Below, piece after piece: positions 41,600-55,188 of a stretch of DNA of 64,000 nt. Both the position numbers and the translations under genes were made by a program. The stretch covers positions 434,001 through 498,000 of the forward strand of contig CAVVGH010000007.1 of the NCBI GenBank assembly GCA_963747765.1, read 5' to 3'. Every line of letters starts with the position of its first letter. Positions within the stretch are counted from its first letter, which is position 1. The notes under the pieces were generated by a model that saw nothing but the letters and a program-made list of their open reading frames with translations, was not told the origin of the DNA and made no database searches. This DNA is from VRUE01 sp963747765. Its GTDB lineage: Bacteria > Actinomycetota > Thermoleophilia > Solirubrobacterales > 70-9.

Positions 41600-41605
41600 A
41601 ACCTA
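41600..41605 (-). promoter_or_regulatory. -10 element for the membrane-anchored protein (likely leaderless)
   Basis: On the minus strand TAGGTT ends 7 nt before the ATG at 41592. This supports the shorter start. Confidence 0.45.
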
Positions 41606-41645
41606 TCGGTCCGCGACCCGCATCCGCCGCGAGCGAGGCGTGGCA

Positions 41646-41719
41646 CGCGCCCGACAGGATTCGAACCTGTGGCCTCCGCCTCCGGAGGGCGGCGCTCTAT
41701 CCAGCTGAGCTACGGGCGC
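41646..41719 (-). tRNA. tRNA-Arg (anticodon CCG)
   Basis: Minus-strand cloverleaf: acceptor GCGCCCG/CGGGCGC, D-arm AGCTCAGCTGGATAGAGC, anticodon stem CCGCC/GGCGG with loop CTCCGGA (anticodon CCG, reading CGG), T-arm with GGTTCGAATCC. The discriminator is G. The 3' CCA is not encoded, so RNase Z and CCA-adding enzyme are needed. CGG codons are frequent here, fitting the demand. Confidence 0.97.
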
Positions 41720-41729
41720 TCAGCGCCCC

Positions 41730-41735
41730 AGTCTA
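41730..41735 (-). promoter_or_regulatory. -10 element for tRNA-Arg
   Basis: On the minus strand TAGACT ends 10 nt before the mature 5' end of the tRNA. The -35 is not clear. Confidence 0.4.
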
Positions 41736-41764
41736 GCTTTGCGTGCCAGTTGCGCCCGGTCGCG

Positions 41765-41770
41765 TAGGCT
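41765..41770 (+). promoter_or_regulatory. -10 element for rnz
   Basis: TAGGCT ends 9 nt before the ATG at 41780. CGCGGGGCA in between contains GGGG, so a leaderless or very short-leader transcript is likely. Confidence 0.45.
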
Positions 41771-41779
41771 CGCGGGGCA

Positions 41780-42751
41780 ATGGACCTGCAGGTCTCCTTT
41801 CTCGGCACCAGCGGCGCCGTGCCCTCGGCGAGGCGCTCGACCGCGAGCCTGCTCGTCGCGCGTGGGGGGGAACGCCTGCTCTTCGATTGCGGCGAGGGGA
41901 CGCAGCGCCAGATGCAGCGCTCGCTGGGACTGGTGCAGGTCGACGCTATCTATCTGACCCACTTCCACGCCGACCACTTCCTCGGCCTTCCCGGCCTGCT
42001 CAAGACCTACGACCTGACCGGGCGCGAGGCGCCCCTCACCGTCTTCGGGCCCCGCGGCCTGCGCAACCTGCTCAAGTCGCTGTCTCGGATCCTTGGTCGG
42101 GTCAAGTTCCAGCTGGAGCTCGAGGAACTGGAGCCCGGCGATGCGGTGCCACTCGATGGCGGCGCGGTGCAGGCGTTTGCGGTTGAGCATGGCATTCGGG
42201 CCTGCGGCTACGCGCTCGTCGAGGAGGAGCGGCCGGGCCGCTTCGACCCGGTGGCGGCCAGGCGGCTTGGCGTGGAGGAAGGGCCGGACTTTGCCGCGCT
42301 GCAGCGCGGCGAGGAGGTGCTGGGGTCCTCGGGACCGGTGAGGCCGCGCGACGTGATGGGGGAGACGCGCCCCGGACGGACCGTGGTCATCACCGGCGAC
42401 ACGGCTCCCTGCCGGGCGACGGTCGAGGCCGCGCGTGGTGCGGAGCTCCTCGTGCACGACGCGAGCTTCGCCGAGGAGGAGGCCCAGCGCGCGGCGGAGA
42501 CCGGTCACTCAACCGTTGGCCAGGCGGCCGCCGTTGCCCGCGAGGCGGGTGTGAAGCTGCTGGCACTGGTTCACATCTCGTCGCGCTACCACGTCGGCGC
42601 CGTCCTGGGGGAGGCCCGCGAGGTCTTCGAGCCGACCGTCGCCCCGCGCGACTTCGACCAGATCGAGATCCCCCTTCCGGAGCGGGGCGAGCCCCATCTG
42701 ATTGCCAACGGGGCGCGCGTGCGGGGCGAGGAACGCTCAGCCCGCCAGTGA
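41780..42751 (+). CDS. rnz: Ribonuclease Z
   Basis: 323 aa. tRNA 3' endonuclease of the MBL fold: 'FLGTSGAVPSARRSTASLLV', 'FDCGEGTQRQMQRS', the zinc motif 'LTHFHADHFLGLPGL' (residues 61-66), 'VITGDTAPC', and 'HSTVGQAAAVAREAGVKLLALVHISSRY' with the PxKxN-like exosite region near 'GRFDPVAARRLGV'. It removes 3' trailers so that CCA can be added. The neighbouring tRNA lacks CCA. Its 3' end overlaps the convergent hydrolase gene by 15 nt. Confidence 0.95.
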   Translation: MDLQVSFLGTSGAVPSARRSTASLLVARGGERLLFDCGEGTQRQMQRSLGLVQVDAIYLTHFHADHFLGLPGLLKTYDLTGREAPLTVFGPRGLRNLLKSLSRILGRVKFQLELEELEPGDAVPLDGGAVQAFAVEHGIRACGYALVEEERPGRFDPVAARRLGVEEGPDFAALQRGEEVLGSSGPVRPRDVMGETRPGRTVVITGDTAPCRATVEAARGAELLVHDASFAEEEAQRAAETGHSTVGQAAAVAREAGVKLLALVHISSRYHVGAVLGEAREVFEPTVAPRDFDQIEIPLPERGEPHLIANGARVRGEERSARQ

Positions 42752-43600
42752 AGCAACCGCCTCGGCGATGGCCGCCGGCTGGTCCTCCTGGGGGAAGTGC
42801 TTGGCGGGGAGCCGGGTGGCCTGTTCGACGCCCAGGGCACGCATCACAGCCTCACGTCGCTCCCGGCCGAGCATCCTGTCGTCCTCGCCCCAGACGACCT
42901 GGGCCCGGTAGGGCCGATCCGCGAGGCCCTCGAAGAAGAAGCGCTGCTTTGCGGCGGTCAGTTCGAAGCCGCGCATGATCTTCAGGAAGGCGCGTCCCCG
43001 GTCCTCGCGCTTGAGCAGCGCATGGTGCGCGTCGACCTCGGCCGCCGGGACGGCTGCGCGATTGGCGATGCCAACCATGTAGTAGATCTGCCGGAAGGGG
43101 AGGCGCAGCATGCTGGCCAGCCAGAGCTCGCCCACGCCGGCGATCGAGAAGGGGTGCATCGGCCACGGGCGATGGAAGCTGGCCGCGTCGACCAGCGTGT
43201 CCAGAGCGGTCAGCGACAGCACCCGCTCGGGGTGCCCGATCGCCCACTCGAACCCAACCGGGCCGCCGATGTCGTGCACGACCAGATGGCAGCGCTCGAT
43301 GCCCAACTCGTCGATGGCGGCACCGACCCAGCGCGCCAAGCCGCTCCAGCGGTAGTCGAAGTCCTCAGGACGTGCGGCCAGCCCCAGGCCGGGCAGGTCG
43401 AAGGCAATTCCGCGCAGTCCCCGCCTGGCCAGCTCGGGGAGCACCCCGCGGTACAGGAAGGAACTGACCGGCACTCCGTGGACCAGCACAACCGGCTCGC
43501 CTTCGCCCTCCTCGCGGACGAAGCTCTGCACTCCCGCTGCCTCAAATCGCCGCCCCGCGGCCTCATGCCGCGCGATCGCATCCCTCACCTGCGGCTTCAC
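42737..43600 (-). CDS. Haloalkane-dehalogenase-like alpha/beta hydrolase
   Basis: 287 aa from the GTG at 43600; the open frame runs back to 44158 inside pyrR but has no need. Alpha/beta-hydrolase with 'VVLVHGVPVSSFLYRGVLPELA', nucleophile elbow 'HLVVHDIGGPVGFEWA' (Asp110 as nucleophile), acid in 'VVWGEDDRML' and catalytic His in 'LPAKHFPQED'. An Asp nucleophile marks the dehalogenase/epoxide-hydrolase branch; the Trp usually after Asp in dehalogenases is Ile. Substrate unknown. A weak -10 (TATGAA, 12 nt upstream) lies back-to-back with the pyrR promoter. Confidence 0.85.
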   Translation of the reverse strand: MKPQVRDAIARHEAAGRRFEAAGVQSFVREEGEGEPVVLVHGVPVSSFLYRGVLPELARRGLRGIAFDLPGLGLAARPEDFDYRWSGLARWVGAAIDELGIERCHLVVHDIGGPVGFEWAIGHPERVLSLTALDTLVDAASFHRPWPMHPFSIAGVGELWLASMLRLPFRQIYYMVGIANRAAVPAAEVDAHHALLKREDRGRAFLKIMRGFELTAAKQRFFFEGLADRPYRAQVVWGEDDRMLGRERREAVMRALGVEQATRLPAKHFPQEDQPAAIAEAVASLAG

Positions 43601-43632
43601 GCGGGAAAGACTTTCATATCCCAACCCCCTGC

Positions 43633-43680
43633 TACTCTGGGCGCCGTCCTTTAACCGGGTCCAGCGAGGCCAGGAAGGAG
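43633..43680 (+). promoter_or_regulatory. pyrR promoter and PyrR-binding mRNA leader
   Basis: Extended -10 TGC-TACTCT (43633-43638) precedes a ~45-nt leader. The leader contains TCCAGCGAGGCC (43660-43671), close to the PyrR-binding loop AGUCCAGAGAGGCU known from Bacillus. TCCTT (43647-43651) can pair with AAGGA (43675-43679), which is the Shine-Dalgarno of pyrR, with CC/GG inner pairs. There is no terminator. This fits translational repression by PyrR plus UMP, as described for mycobacteria. Confidence 0.8.
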
Positions 43681-43687
43681 CGCAAGA

Positions 43688-44244
43688 TTGAGTGAGACAG
43701 TCGTGCTGGAACGCGACGACGTGAGGCGGAAGTTGCAGCGGATCGCCCACGAGATCGTCGAGGCCAATCCTGAGCCCGATGGCTTGGCGATCGTCGGGAT
43801 CCATACCCGTGGCGCCATCCTCGCCCGCCGGCTGCACACGCTGCTGACCGAGCTCACGGGTGCCGACGCTCCGATCGGGGATATCGACATCTCCTTCTAC
43901 CGCGACGACGTCGGCGCGAAGTCGCCCGCCTCCCAGCCGGTCGTCCACGCCTCCCACATCGACTTCGACCTCGCCGGGCGCACCGTGGTCCTCGTCGACG
44001 ACGTGCTGTTCACCGGGCGAACAGTTCGCGCGGCGATCGACGCCCTCTTCGACTACGGGCGCCCGCAGCGCGTGCAGCTGGCGGTCCTCTGCGATCGGGG
44101 CCATCGTGAGCTGCCGATTCGGCCCGACTACATCGGCAAGAACCTGCCGACGGCGCACGGCCAGCGGGTCAACGTGCGCCTCGAGGAGGTGGACGGCATC
44201 GACCAGGTGACGATCTCCGAGTCGCAGACGGCGGAGGCGATCGC

Positions 44245-44248
<4 letters not shown>
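43688..44248 (+). CDS. pyrR: Pyrimidine operon regulator / uracil phosphoribosyltransferase
   Basis: 186 aa, TTG start with AGGAAGGAG 9 nt upstream. Type I PRTase fold with the PRPP loop 'VVLVDDVLFTGRTVRAAIDAL' and 'LAVLCDRGHRELPIRPDYIGKNLPT', the RNA-binding surface typical of PyrR. It senses UMP/UTP and represses its own operon by binding the leader. The binding site is visible just upstream. Overlaps pyrB by 4 nt. Confidence 0.96.
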
Positions 44249-45203
<955 letters not shown>

Positions 45204-45207
<4 letters not shown>

Positions 45208-46553
45208 GCCTTGCGGAGGCGCTGGACATGCGCTCCGGGAAGGGCGCCGAGCTGATTCTGCGCAGCGCGACGGTGCTCGACCCGGTCGCTGGGATCGATG
45301 GCGTGCACGACGTGGTGATCCGCGCCGGCCGGATCGCCGAGCTCGCCGCCCCCGGCACCGCCGACAGCGACGGTCTCGAGCTGGTCGAGGCCGAGGGGCT
45401 GCACGCGTTGCCGGCCTTCTTCGACCCGCACGTCCACCTCCGCACCCCCGGCCAGGAGCACAAGGAGGACATCGAGACGGGCTCGCGCGCGGCGGCGGCG
45501 GGTGGCTACTGCGGCATCCTCGCGATGGCCAACACCGAACCGCCCGTCGACACGGCCGCCGGTATCGAGGCGCTGCGCGAGGCGGCACGGGAGCAGGCGT
45601 CGGTTCCGGTCGGGTTTCTTGCGGCGGTCACCCGCGCGCTGCAGGGTGCGGAGCTGACCGAAATGGCGGAGATAAGGGAGGCGGGGGCGGTTGGCTTCAG
45701 CGACGACGGCCTGCCGATCCGCAGCGCCCGGATCATGCTCCGCGCCCTCCAGTACCAACGGCTCTGTGGCGGCACGATCGCCCTCCACGAGGAGGACCCC
45801 GACCTTTCGGGGGACGGCGTCATGCACGAAGGGCCTGTCTCGGCTGCGCTGGGTCTGGCCGGCGTGCCCGCGGTATCGGAGTCGACGATGATCGCTCGCG
45901 ACGCGGCGCTGGCTGGCTACGAGGACGGGCGGATCCACGTCCAGCACCTCTCCGCCGCCGCCTCGGTCGAGGCGGTCCGGGCCGCCAAGGCGGCGGGGAT
46001 CGAAATCAGCTGCGAGGCGAGCCCCCATCACCTCTGCCTCACCGACCAGGAGGTCCGCAGCCTCGACCCACGGCGTCACAAGATGAACCCCCCGCTGCGC
46101 TCCGAGGCCGACCGCGAGGCGCTGATCGCAGGGCTGATCGACGGCACGATCGACTGCATCGCAACCGACCATGCCCCACACGCCATCGAGGACAAGGAAG
46201 TCCCCTTCGAGCAGGCTGCGATGGGCGTGACGGGGCTGGAGACGGCGTTTGCGTCGCTTCACTCCCATCTGGTCCTGGCCGGCGTGCTCGACCTCGCCCT
46301 GCTGGTCGAGCGGATGGCCGGTGGTGCCGCTCCATTTGGGTTGGAGCGGCCAACGCTGGCGCCCGGCAGCGAGGCAAATGTGGCCCTCTGCGACCTGGGC
46401 GCCGAATGGACGGTTGGCGAGGACGGCTACGAGAGCCGTTCGCAGAACTCCTGGTGCGCTGGGCAGACGCTGACCGGCCGGGTGCTGATGACCGTGGCGG
46501 GCGGTCAGGTTGCCTACCGCCTGCGCAGCTTCTCGCTGGGGGTGGCGACGTGA
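45204..46553 (+). CDS. pyrC: Dihydroorotase
   Basis: 449 aa, type I dihydroorotase. Closes carbamoyl-aspartate to dihydroorotate. Zinc ligands in 'FFDPHVHLRTPGQEHKED' (HxH) and later His in 'IHVQHLSAAASVEA' and 'EASPHHLCLT'; the catalytic Asp in 'IATDHAPHAIEDKEVPFE'. The start gives ~15 extra residues before 'AELILRSATVLDP'; a later GTG could be the true start. Overlaps carA by 4 nt (GTGA). Confidence 0.96.
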
Positions 46554-47657
46554 GTGCGGGCTACATCCTGCTGGAGGATGGGACCCGATTCGACGGGGTT
46601 CTCTGCGGCCATCCCGACACGGTGACCGGCGAGGTCGTCTTCAACACCTCGATGACCGGTTACCAGGAGTCGGTCACCGATCCCTCCTACGCGGGTCAGA
46701 TCATCGTCTTCACCTATCCGTTGATCGGCAACTACGGGGTCTCGGCGGACGCGATGGAGTCCGACGGCGTCCATGCCCGCGGGGTGGTGATGCGCGATCC
46801 CAAGAACCGGGAGGACGTGGCAACGGCCGAGGGCGGTTGGCTGGATTGGCTGGAGGATTGCGGCGTGCCCGGCATCGCGGGGGTCGATACACGTGCGCTG
46901 GTGCGCCACATACGCGACCGCGGTGCGATGCGGGGCGGCATCTTTGCCGCCGCGGTCGCCGAGTCGGAGGCGGGGGAGCGCGTGGCAGCCGAGCCGCCGA
47001 TGGACGGCGCCGACCTGGCGCGCACCGTGACGCCGCCCGACCCGATCAGCTTCGATGGCGATGGCCCGCACGTCGTCGGCATCGACACCGGTGTCAAGCT
47101 CAACATCGTGCGCGAGCTGCGCCAGCGCGACTGCCGCGTCACGCTCCTCCCCTGCACCTCGGCGGCCGCGGATGTGCTGGCGATGGACCCCGACGTCGTC
47201 TTCCTCGCCAACGGGCCCGGCGATCCCGGCGCCCTCGGCTACGTCGTCGAGACCGTCCGCGAGCTGGTCGGCCGCAAGCCGATCTTCGGCATCTGCCTTG
47301 GCCACCAGCTGCTCTGCCGCGCGGTCGGCCTGGAGACCTTCAAGCTTCCCTTCGGCCATCGTGGCGCCAACCACCCCGTCAAGGAGCTGGCCACGGGCCG
47401 GATCGACATCACATCTCAGAACCACGGCTTCGCCGTACAGGGTCCGGGCGGCGAGTCGCGCATCGAGACCGACGAGCCGGTTCGCTGGGAGACGGACTTC
47501 GGCGTTGCGGAGCTCTCCCACCTCAACCTCTACGACCGCACCGTGGAGGGCCTGGTCCTCAAGGATGTGGCGGCCGCAACGGTTCAGTACCACCCGGAGG
47601 CCGGCCCGGGCCCGCACGACGCCCGCCATCTCTTCGACAGCTTTCTGGAGCTCGCCA

Positions 47658-47665
<8 letters not shown>
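46550..47665 (+). CDS. carA: Carbamoyl-phosphate synthase small (glutaminase) subunit
   Basis: 371 aa from GTG 46550, which overlaps the pyrC stop; the frame open to 46406 is inside pyrC. The N-terminal CPSase domain ('YILLEDGTRFDG', 'GEVVFNTSMTGYQE') is followed by a class I glutaminase with Cys in 'FGICLGHQLLCRAVG' and His/Glu in 'QYHPEAGPGPHDARHLFD'. Supplies ammonia to CarB. Overlaps carB by 8 nt. Confidence 0.97.
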
Positions 47666-50761
<3,096 letters not shown>

Positions 50762-50765
<4 letters not shown>

Positions 50766-52591
50766 CGGCGCCGTTCGGGCGAAGGCTCTGCGAGGTCACG
50801 GCAAACCGTGCCTCGGGTGCCTACCGCGTCTTCTCGCTGCTCGACCTCGATGGGCCCGAGCCACGGCCGGGGCAGTTCTACATGCTCGCCACCGAGACCG
50901 GTTGGAACGAGAGCGGCGAGCGGCCGTTCCTGCCGCGCGCCCTGTCGGTCGCGGATGCCGTTCGGCTGGGCAGCGGCATACGGCTCGACTTCCTGATCGA
51001 GGGCATCGGGCCGGGCACGGATCGACTCTGCGCTCTGCGGCCGGGCGAGCGCGCCTGGGTCAACGGCCCGCTCGGCAACGGCTTCTCCGACCTCGGCGAG
51101 GTCGCGCCCGACGCGGCGGGGGCGATCCTGGTCGGCGGCGGCATCGGGGTAGCCCCGCTGGCCCTCCTGCGGCGCGGCTTTGCGGCAAAGAACGTGCCGC
51201 TGCGCGTCCTGCTCGGCTTCCGCGACGCGGACCACGCGGGCGGCCTCGACGACCTCTTCTCCTGCTGTGAGGTTGGGCTGGCCAGCGAGGATGGTCATGC
51301 CGGCCAGCGCGGCTATGTGACCGAGTTGCTCGACGCGATGCTCTCCGGCGACGACACCGCCAGCGCCGCCGTCTATGCCTGCGGGCCGCAGCCGATGCTC
51401 GCCGCGGTGGCGGCGATGTGCACGGCGCACGGAGTCCCCTGTGAGCTCGCCATGGAGGCTCCGATGGCGTGCGGCTACGGCGCCTGCTTCGGCTGCGCGG
51501 TGCCAAAGCCCGACGGAGGCTACGCCCGCCTCTGCGTCGACGGGCCCGTCGTGCGGGGGGACCGGGCGGGAGCTTCATTTGATTTTTTCGGTGGGGCGGA
51601 TGCGGCCGTCCGAGGGCGAACTGCCGAAAAGGTGCAAGACGTTTCGCCCCCACCCGGTCCCCGCGGCGATCGCGCCGCTGCGGCGACAGAACCTGCCGGC
51701 AAAGAGACGGTCGAGCTTTGTGGGATTGAGCTGGTGCATCCGGTCATCAACGCGTCGGGGACGTTCGACGCGATTGCCGCCAGACGGGTCTACGGCGATG
51801 CGGTGCTGGAGGAATTCCCGTTCGCCGCCTACGTGAGCAAGACGATCACGCTGGAGCCGCGGGCCGGCAACGAGCCGCAGCGGATCTGGGAGGTGCCGGC
51901 CGGGATGATCAACTCGATCGGGCTGCCGAACAGGGGCCTGGAGGGATTCCTCGCCGAGGATCTGCCGCAGCTGGCGCAGCTTCCGGTCCCGCTGATCGTC
52001 TCGGTCATGGGTACGAGCCACGAGCAGTTTGCGCGGCTCGTTGAGGGGATCTCCGGGCGCGAGGAGGTCGCGGCGATCGAGCTGAACGTCTCCTGCCCGA
52101 ACGTCCACTCGGGCCTGATCGTCGGCGAGCAGCCGAGCGAGACCGAGGCGCTGCTGGAGGCGCTGCGGCCATTGACCGCCAAGCCTCTGATCGTGAAGCT
52201 GACGCCCAACGTCGCCGATCCCGCGCAGATCGGAGTCGCGGCCGAGGCGGGAGGGGCAGACGCTGTGTCGCTGATCAACACGATGAAGGCCAGCGCGATC
52301 GATCCCAGGACCCGGCGGCCGGGAATCGCCGCGGGCCATGGTGGCCTTTCGGGCCCTGCTGTGCGGGCGATCGCCGTTGCGCAGCTGCGGGCCGTGTCGG
52401 CAGCGATCGACATCCCGATCGTCGGGATGGGCGGTGTGGGCAGTGGTGCGGACGCGCTGGAGTTGCTCTGTGCCGGCGCGACAGCCGTGGCCGTCGGCAC
52501 GGAGAACTTTCGCGATCCGCGCGCTGGCCAACGAGTTAGCTCAGAAGTTTCTGAGGGGTTGGACGGCCGCGACAATCTCAACCTCGACTAG
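50762..52591 (+). CDS. pyrKD: Fused dihydroorotate dehydrogenase: PyrK electron-transfer plus PyrD catalytic domains
   Basis: 609 aa in one frame. Residues ~1-265 are PyrK: FAD motif 'RPFLPRALSVAD', NAD-binding 'ILVGGGIGVAPLALL', and [2Fe-2S] cysteines in 'MACGYGACFGCAV' and 'ARLCVDGPV'. After a ~45-residue Pro/Ala-rich linker, residues ~315-609 are class 1B PyrD: 'CGIELVHPVINASGTFD', catalytic Cys in 'ELNVSCPNVHSG', 'KLTPNVAD', 'VGMGGVGSG'. The two are normally separate genes of a heterotetramer that passes electrons to NAD+. The linker DNA is less GC-rich. pyrE and pyrF are not in this window. Confidence 0.93.
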
Positions 52592-52630
52592 AGGTCAAGG
52601 TGAATTTGACCCCAAAAGGCAAAGATGCCC

Positions 52631-52658
52631 TTGCGCAGCCGTGACCCATGGCTATACT
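52631..52658 (+). promoter_or_regulatory. Promoter for mihF (likely leaderless)
   Basis: TTGCGC (52631-52636), a 16-nt spacer and TATACT (52653-52658); the ATG at 52669 is 10 nt further on. The -10 would lie inside the gene if the upstream ATG at 52648 were used, so it decides the start. Confidence 0.6.
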
Positions 52659-52668
52659 CGCCGCCCAC

Positions 52669-53001
52669 ATGCCCGCTCCAGTGAAGATGTCCGTCGCGGC
52701 CCCTGAGAGGTCCCTGGACCAGCGGATGGACGCGCTGAAGCGCGCCAATCACATCCGCACCGCGCGGGCCCGTCTCAAGAAGGATCTGAAAGCGGGTAAG
52801 GCGAATATCCACGCGCTGCTGCTCGACCCGCCGGACTACGTGATGACGGCCAAGGTCTTCGACATGCTCCTGGCGGTACCGAAGTACGGCCGCGTCAAGG
52901 CCAACCGCATCCTCAACCAGTGCCGAATCTCGCCCTCGAAGACAATCGGGGGCCTCTCGGAGCGCCAGCGCGCTGAGCTCGTGTCGCAGCTGCGCCGCTA
53001 G
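52669..53001 (+). CDS. mihF: Integration host factor, actinobacterial type
   Basis: 110 aa from ATG 52669. The sequence from 'RMDALKRANHIRTARARLKKDLKAG' to 'GGLSERQRAELVSQL' matches the mycobacterial/streptomycete IHF, a small helical nucleoid protein with a helix-two-turn-helix, unrelated to HU/IHF of proteobacteria. It bends DNA and supports nucleoid structure and recombination. Its place before gmk is the standard actinobacterial one; pyrF, which often precedes it, is missing here. Confidence 0.93.
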   Translation: MPAPVKMSVAAPERSLDQRMDALKRANHIRTARARLKKDLKAGKANIHALLLDPPDYVMTAKVFDMLLAVPKYGRVKANRILNQCRISPSKTIGGLSERQRAELVSQLRR

Positions 53002-53025
53002 CCGGAACACAACCGGCGCGTCGGT

Positions 53026-53031
53026 CAGTAT
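53026..53031 (+). promoter_or_regulatory. -10-like element for gmk
   Basis: CAGTAT ends 10 nt before the ATG at 53042, with no Shine-Dalgarno in between. Weak evidence on its own; consistent with the local pattern. Confidence 0.35.
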
Positions 53032-53041
53032 CCGAGTCCGC

Positions 53042-53620
53042 ATGGCCAAAGTCTTCGTCATCACGGGTCCCAGCGGGGTCGGCAAGGGAACGCTGATCTC
53101 CGAGCTGCTGGGACGCGTGCCCGACCTCGAGCTGTCGATCTCAGCGACGACCAGGAAGGCAAGGCGCGGCGAGGTCGATGGGCGCGACTACCACTTCCTC
53201 GACCCCGAGGAGTTCGACCGCCGCGCCGCGGCGCGCGAGTTCCTCGAGTTCGCCACCTACAGCGGCAATCGGTACGGGACGCTGCGCTCCGAGGTGGTCG
53301 GGCGGCTTGCGGCCGGGCGCTCCGTCGTGCTCGAGATCGAGGTGCAGGGGGCTCGCCAGGTGCGTGCTGCGATGCCCGAATCGGTCCAGGTCTTCATTGC
53401 GCCACCGGCTCCCGCGGTGCTCCGCGAGCGGCTCGAGTCGCGCGGCGCCGACGACGCGGAGGCAATCGACGCACGCCTCGATACGGCCGAACTGGAGCTG
53501 GCCGCTCAGGACGAGTTCGCCTACCGAGTCGTCAACGACGACGTGGAGCGCGCCGCGGGCGAGCTGGAGGGAATCGTGCGCGCCGAGCTCGGCCTGCCAC
53601 TACACTCCCAGGCCGAATGA
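53042..53620 (+). CDS. gmk: Guanylate kinase
   Basis: 192 aa. P-loop 'GPSGVGKGTL' at residues 9-18, GMP-binding 'ISATTRKARRGEVDGRDYHFL' and 'GNRYGT', lid region 'LRERLESRGADDAEAIDARL'. Converts GMP to GDP with ATP. Overlaps rpoZ by 4 nt. Confidence 0.96.
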   Translation: MAKVFVITGPSGVGKGTLISELLGRVPDLELSISATTRKARRGEVDGRDYHFLDPEEFDRRAAAREFLEFATYSGNRYGTLRSEVVGRLAAGRSVVLEIEVQGARQVRAAMPESVQVFIAPPAPAVLRERLESRGADDAEAIDARLDTAELELAAQDEFAYRVVNDDVERAAGELEGIVRAELGLPLHSQAE

Positions 53621-53850
53621 TCAAACCACGCGTTGACAAACTTCTGGAGCACGCCGATTCGCACTACGCGGCGGTTGTCGTCGCAGCGAAGCGAGCTCGC
53701 CAAATCAACAGCTACTTCCACAACATCGGCGAGGGCAACTTCGGCGAATACCCGCCGCCCATGGTCGAGACCCACGGCGAGAGGAACTATCTGTCGATGG
53801 CACTCGAGGAGCTCGCCGAGGGCAAGCTCAAATACGAGTACCGCGCCTGA
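53617..53850 (+). CDS. rpoZ: RNA polymerase omega subunit
   Basis: 77 aa. 'VDKLLEHADSHYAAVVVAAKRARQINSYF' is the conserved omega core that wraps the beta-prime C-terminus and, in some phyla, helps bind ppGpp. The C-terminal 'NYLSMALEELAEGKLKYEY' is typical for actinobacteria. ATG nested in the gmk stop. Confidence 0.93.
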   Translation: MIKPRVDKLLEHADSHYAAVVVAAKRARQINSYFHNIGEGNFGEYPPPMVETHGERNYLSMALEELAEGKLKYEYRA

Positions 53851-53892
53851 TCGAAGCCGAAGCTCCCTGCGGCTGACTTCCAGGAGGAACCG

Positions 53893-55146
53893 ATGGCCAG
53901 AATCCTGCTCGGCGTAAGCGGCGGGATCGCCGCCTATAAGTCGTTGGAGTTCGCGCGCCTGGCGACGGTGGCCGGCCACGGCGTGCGGGTGCTGATGACC
54001 GACGCCGCGACGCGTTTCGTCGGCGCTGCGTCCTTCGAGGGCATCGTGGGCGCGCCGGTGCTGACCTCGGAGTTCGAGCGGGACCCGCTGCGAGGCGCCT
54101 TCCCCGGAGACGCGCAGCCCGAGCACGACCCGATCGGACACCTGGAGGTCGCTGCCAACTGCGATGCGTACCTGGTCGCACCGGCCTCGGCAAACACGCT
54201 GGCGAAGCTGGCCGCCGGATTGGCGGACTCGATGCTCACCACGTCCTTTCTCGCCTGCACGGCGCCCCGTCTTGTCGCCCCGGCGATGAACGGGCGCATG
54301 TACGCGGACGAGGCGACCCAGGCCAACCTGACAACGCTTCGCAAGCGGGGTGTCACGGTGATCGAGCCCGAGGAGGGAGCGCTGGCCTCGCGCGGCGAGC
54401 AGGGCCTGGGCAGGCTTCCCGATGCCCAGCGCCTGCTGGAGCGCATCGAGGCGGTGCTGCCCGCGGGGCATCGTCCCTGGGACGGGCTGCGGGTGCTCGT
54501 CACGGCGGGCGGCACCCGGGAGCCGATCGATCCGGTGCGGTTCGTCGGCAACCGTTCGAGCGGCCGCATGGGCCTGGCGCTGGCCGCCGCCGCGGCGCGG
54601 CGCGGCGCGGCGGTCACCCTGCTCGCAGCGAACGTCTCGCTGCCGACGCCTGCGGGCGTGCGCCGCATCGACGTGGAGACGGCCGGTCAGCTGGCGGAGG
54701 CGTGCCGCGCCGAGTTCCCGTCGAGCCGGTTGCTTCTGATGGCGGCCGCGCCGGCGGACTTCCGGGCCAGCGAGGTCGCGGACGAGAAGCTGAAGCGCGG
54801 CGCTGGGCTGGAGCTCCATCTGGAGCCCACCGAAGACATTCTGGCCTCGCTCGCCGCGATCCGCACGACCGAGCAGACAATCGTCGGCTTCGCGGCGGAA
54901 CACGGTCGCGATGTGGAGCGCGCGCGCAGGAAGCTCGCCCGAAAGGGGGCGGACATGATCGTTCTCAACGACGTGTCCGACCCGGCAATCGGCTTCGAGA
55001 GCGACCACAATGCCGTCACGCTGATCGAGCCGAGCTCGGAAACCGAGCTCTCACGGGCGCCGAAGGACACGATCGCCAGCCAAATCCTCGACAGGGTCGA
55101 CTCGCTCAGAGCCCACGCCCGCCCGCCCACGCACGAGTCCGCCTAG
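53893..55146 (+). CDS. coaBC: Bifunctional phosphopantothenoylcysteine decarboxylase / phosphopantothenate-cysteine ligase
   Basis: 417 aa with a clear AGGAGG Shine-Dalgarno. The N-terminal flavin-dependent CoaC part has 'GVSGGIAAYKSLEFARL', the catalytic His in 'PIGHLEVAANCDAYLVAPASANTLAK', Cys in 'TSFLACTAPRL' and 'PAMNGRMY'. The CoaB part has 'VTAGGTREPIDPVRFVGNRSSGRMG' and 'KLKRG...DIL'. Two steps of coenzyme A synthesis. A ~28-residue insert in CoaC ('FERDPLRGAFPGDAQPEHD') precedes the active-site His. Confidence 0.95.
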   Translation: MARILLGVSGGIAAYKSLEFARLATVAGHGVRVLMTDAATRFVGAASFEGIVGAPVLTSEFERDPLRGAFPGDAQPEHDPIGHLEVAANCDAYLVAPASANTLAKLAAGLADSMLTTSFLACTAPRLVAPAMNGRMYADEATQANLTTLRKRGVTVIEPEEGALASRGEQGLGRLPDAQRLLERIEAVLPAGHRPWDGLRVLVTAGGTREPIDPVRFVGNRSSGRMGLALAAAAARRGAAVTLLAANVSLPTPAGVRRIDVETAGQLAEACRAEFPSSRLLLMAAAPADFRASEVADEKLKRGAGLELHLEPTEDILASLAAIRTTEQTIVGFAAEHGRDVERARRKLARKGADMIVLNDVSDPAIGFESDHNAVTLIEPSSETELSRAPKDTIASQILDRVDSLRAHARPPTHESA

Positions 55147-55188
55147 CCGCTGTGGAGGGAGACCGGCTGCCCGAGGCGGGGAGCGGGC

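Noticed and set aside
42737..42751. Convergent rnz and hydrolase genes overlapping by 15 nt as a possible mis-call
   Set aside because: Both proteins keep family-typical C-termini, and short tail-to-tail overlaps are normal in compact genomes.
43601..44158. Long N-terminal extension of the dehalogenase-like protein back to 44158
   Set aside because: It runs antisense through pyrR and adds no domain; the GTG at 43600 gives the expected length.
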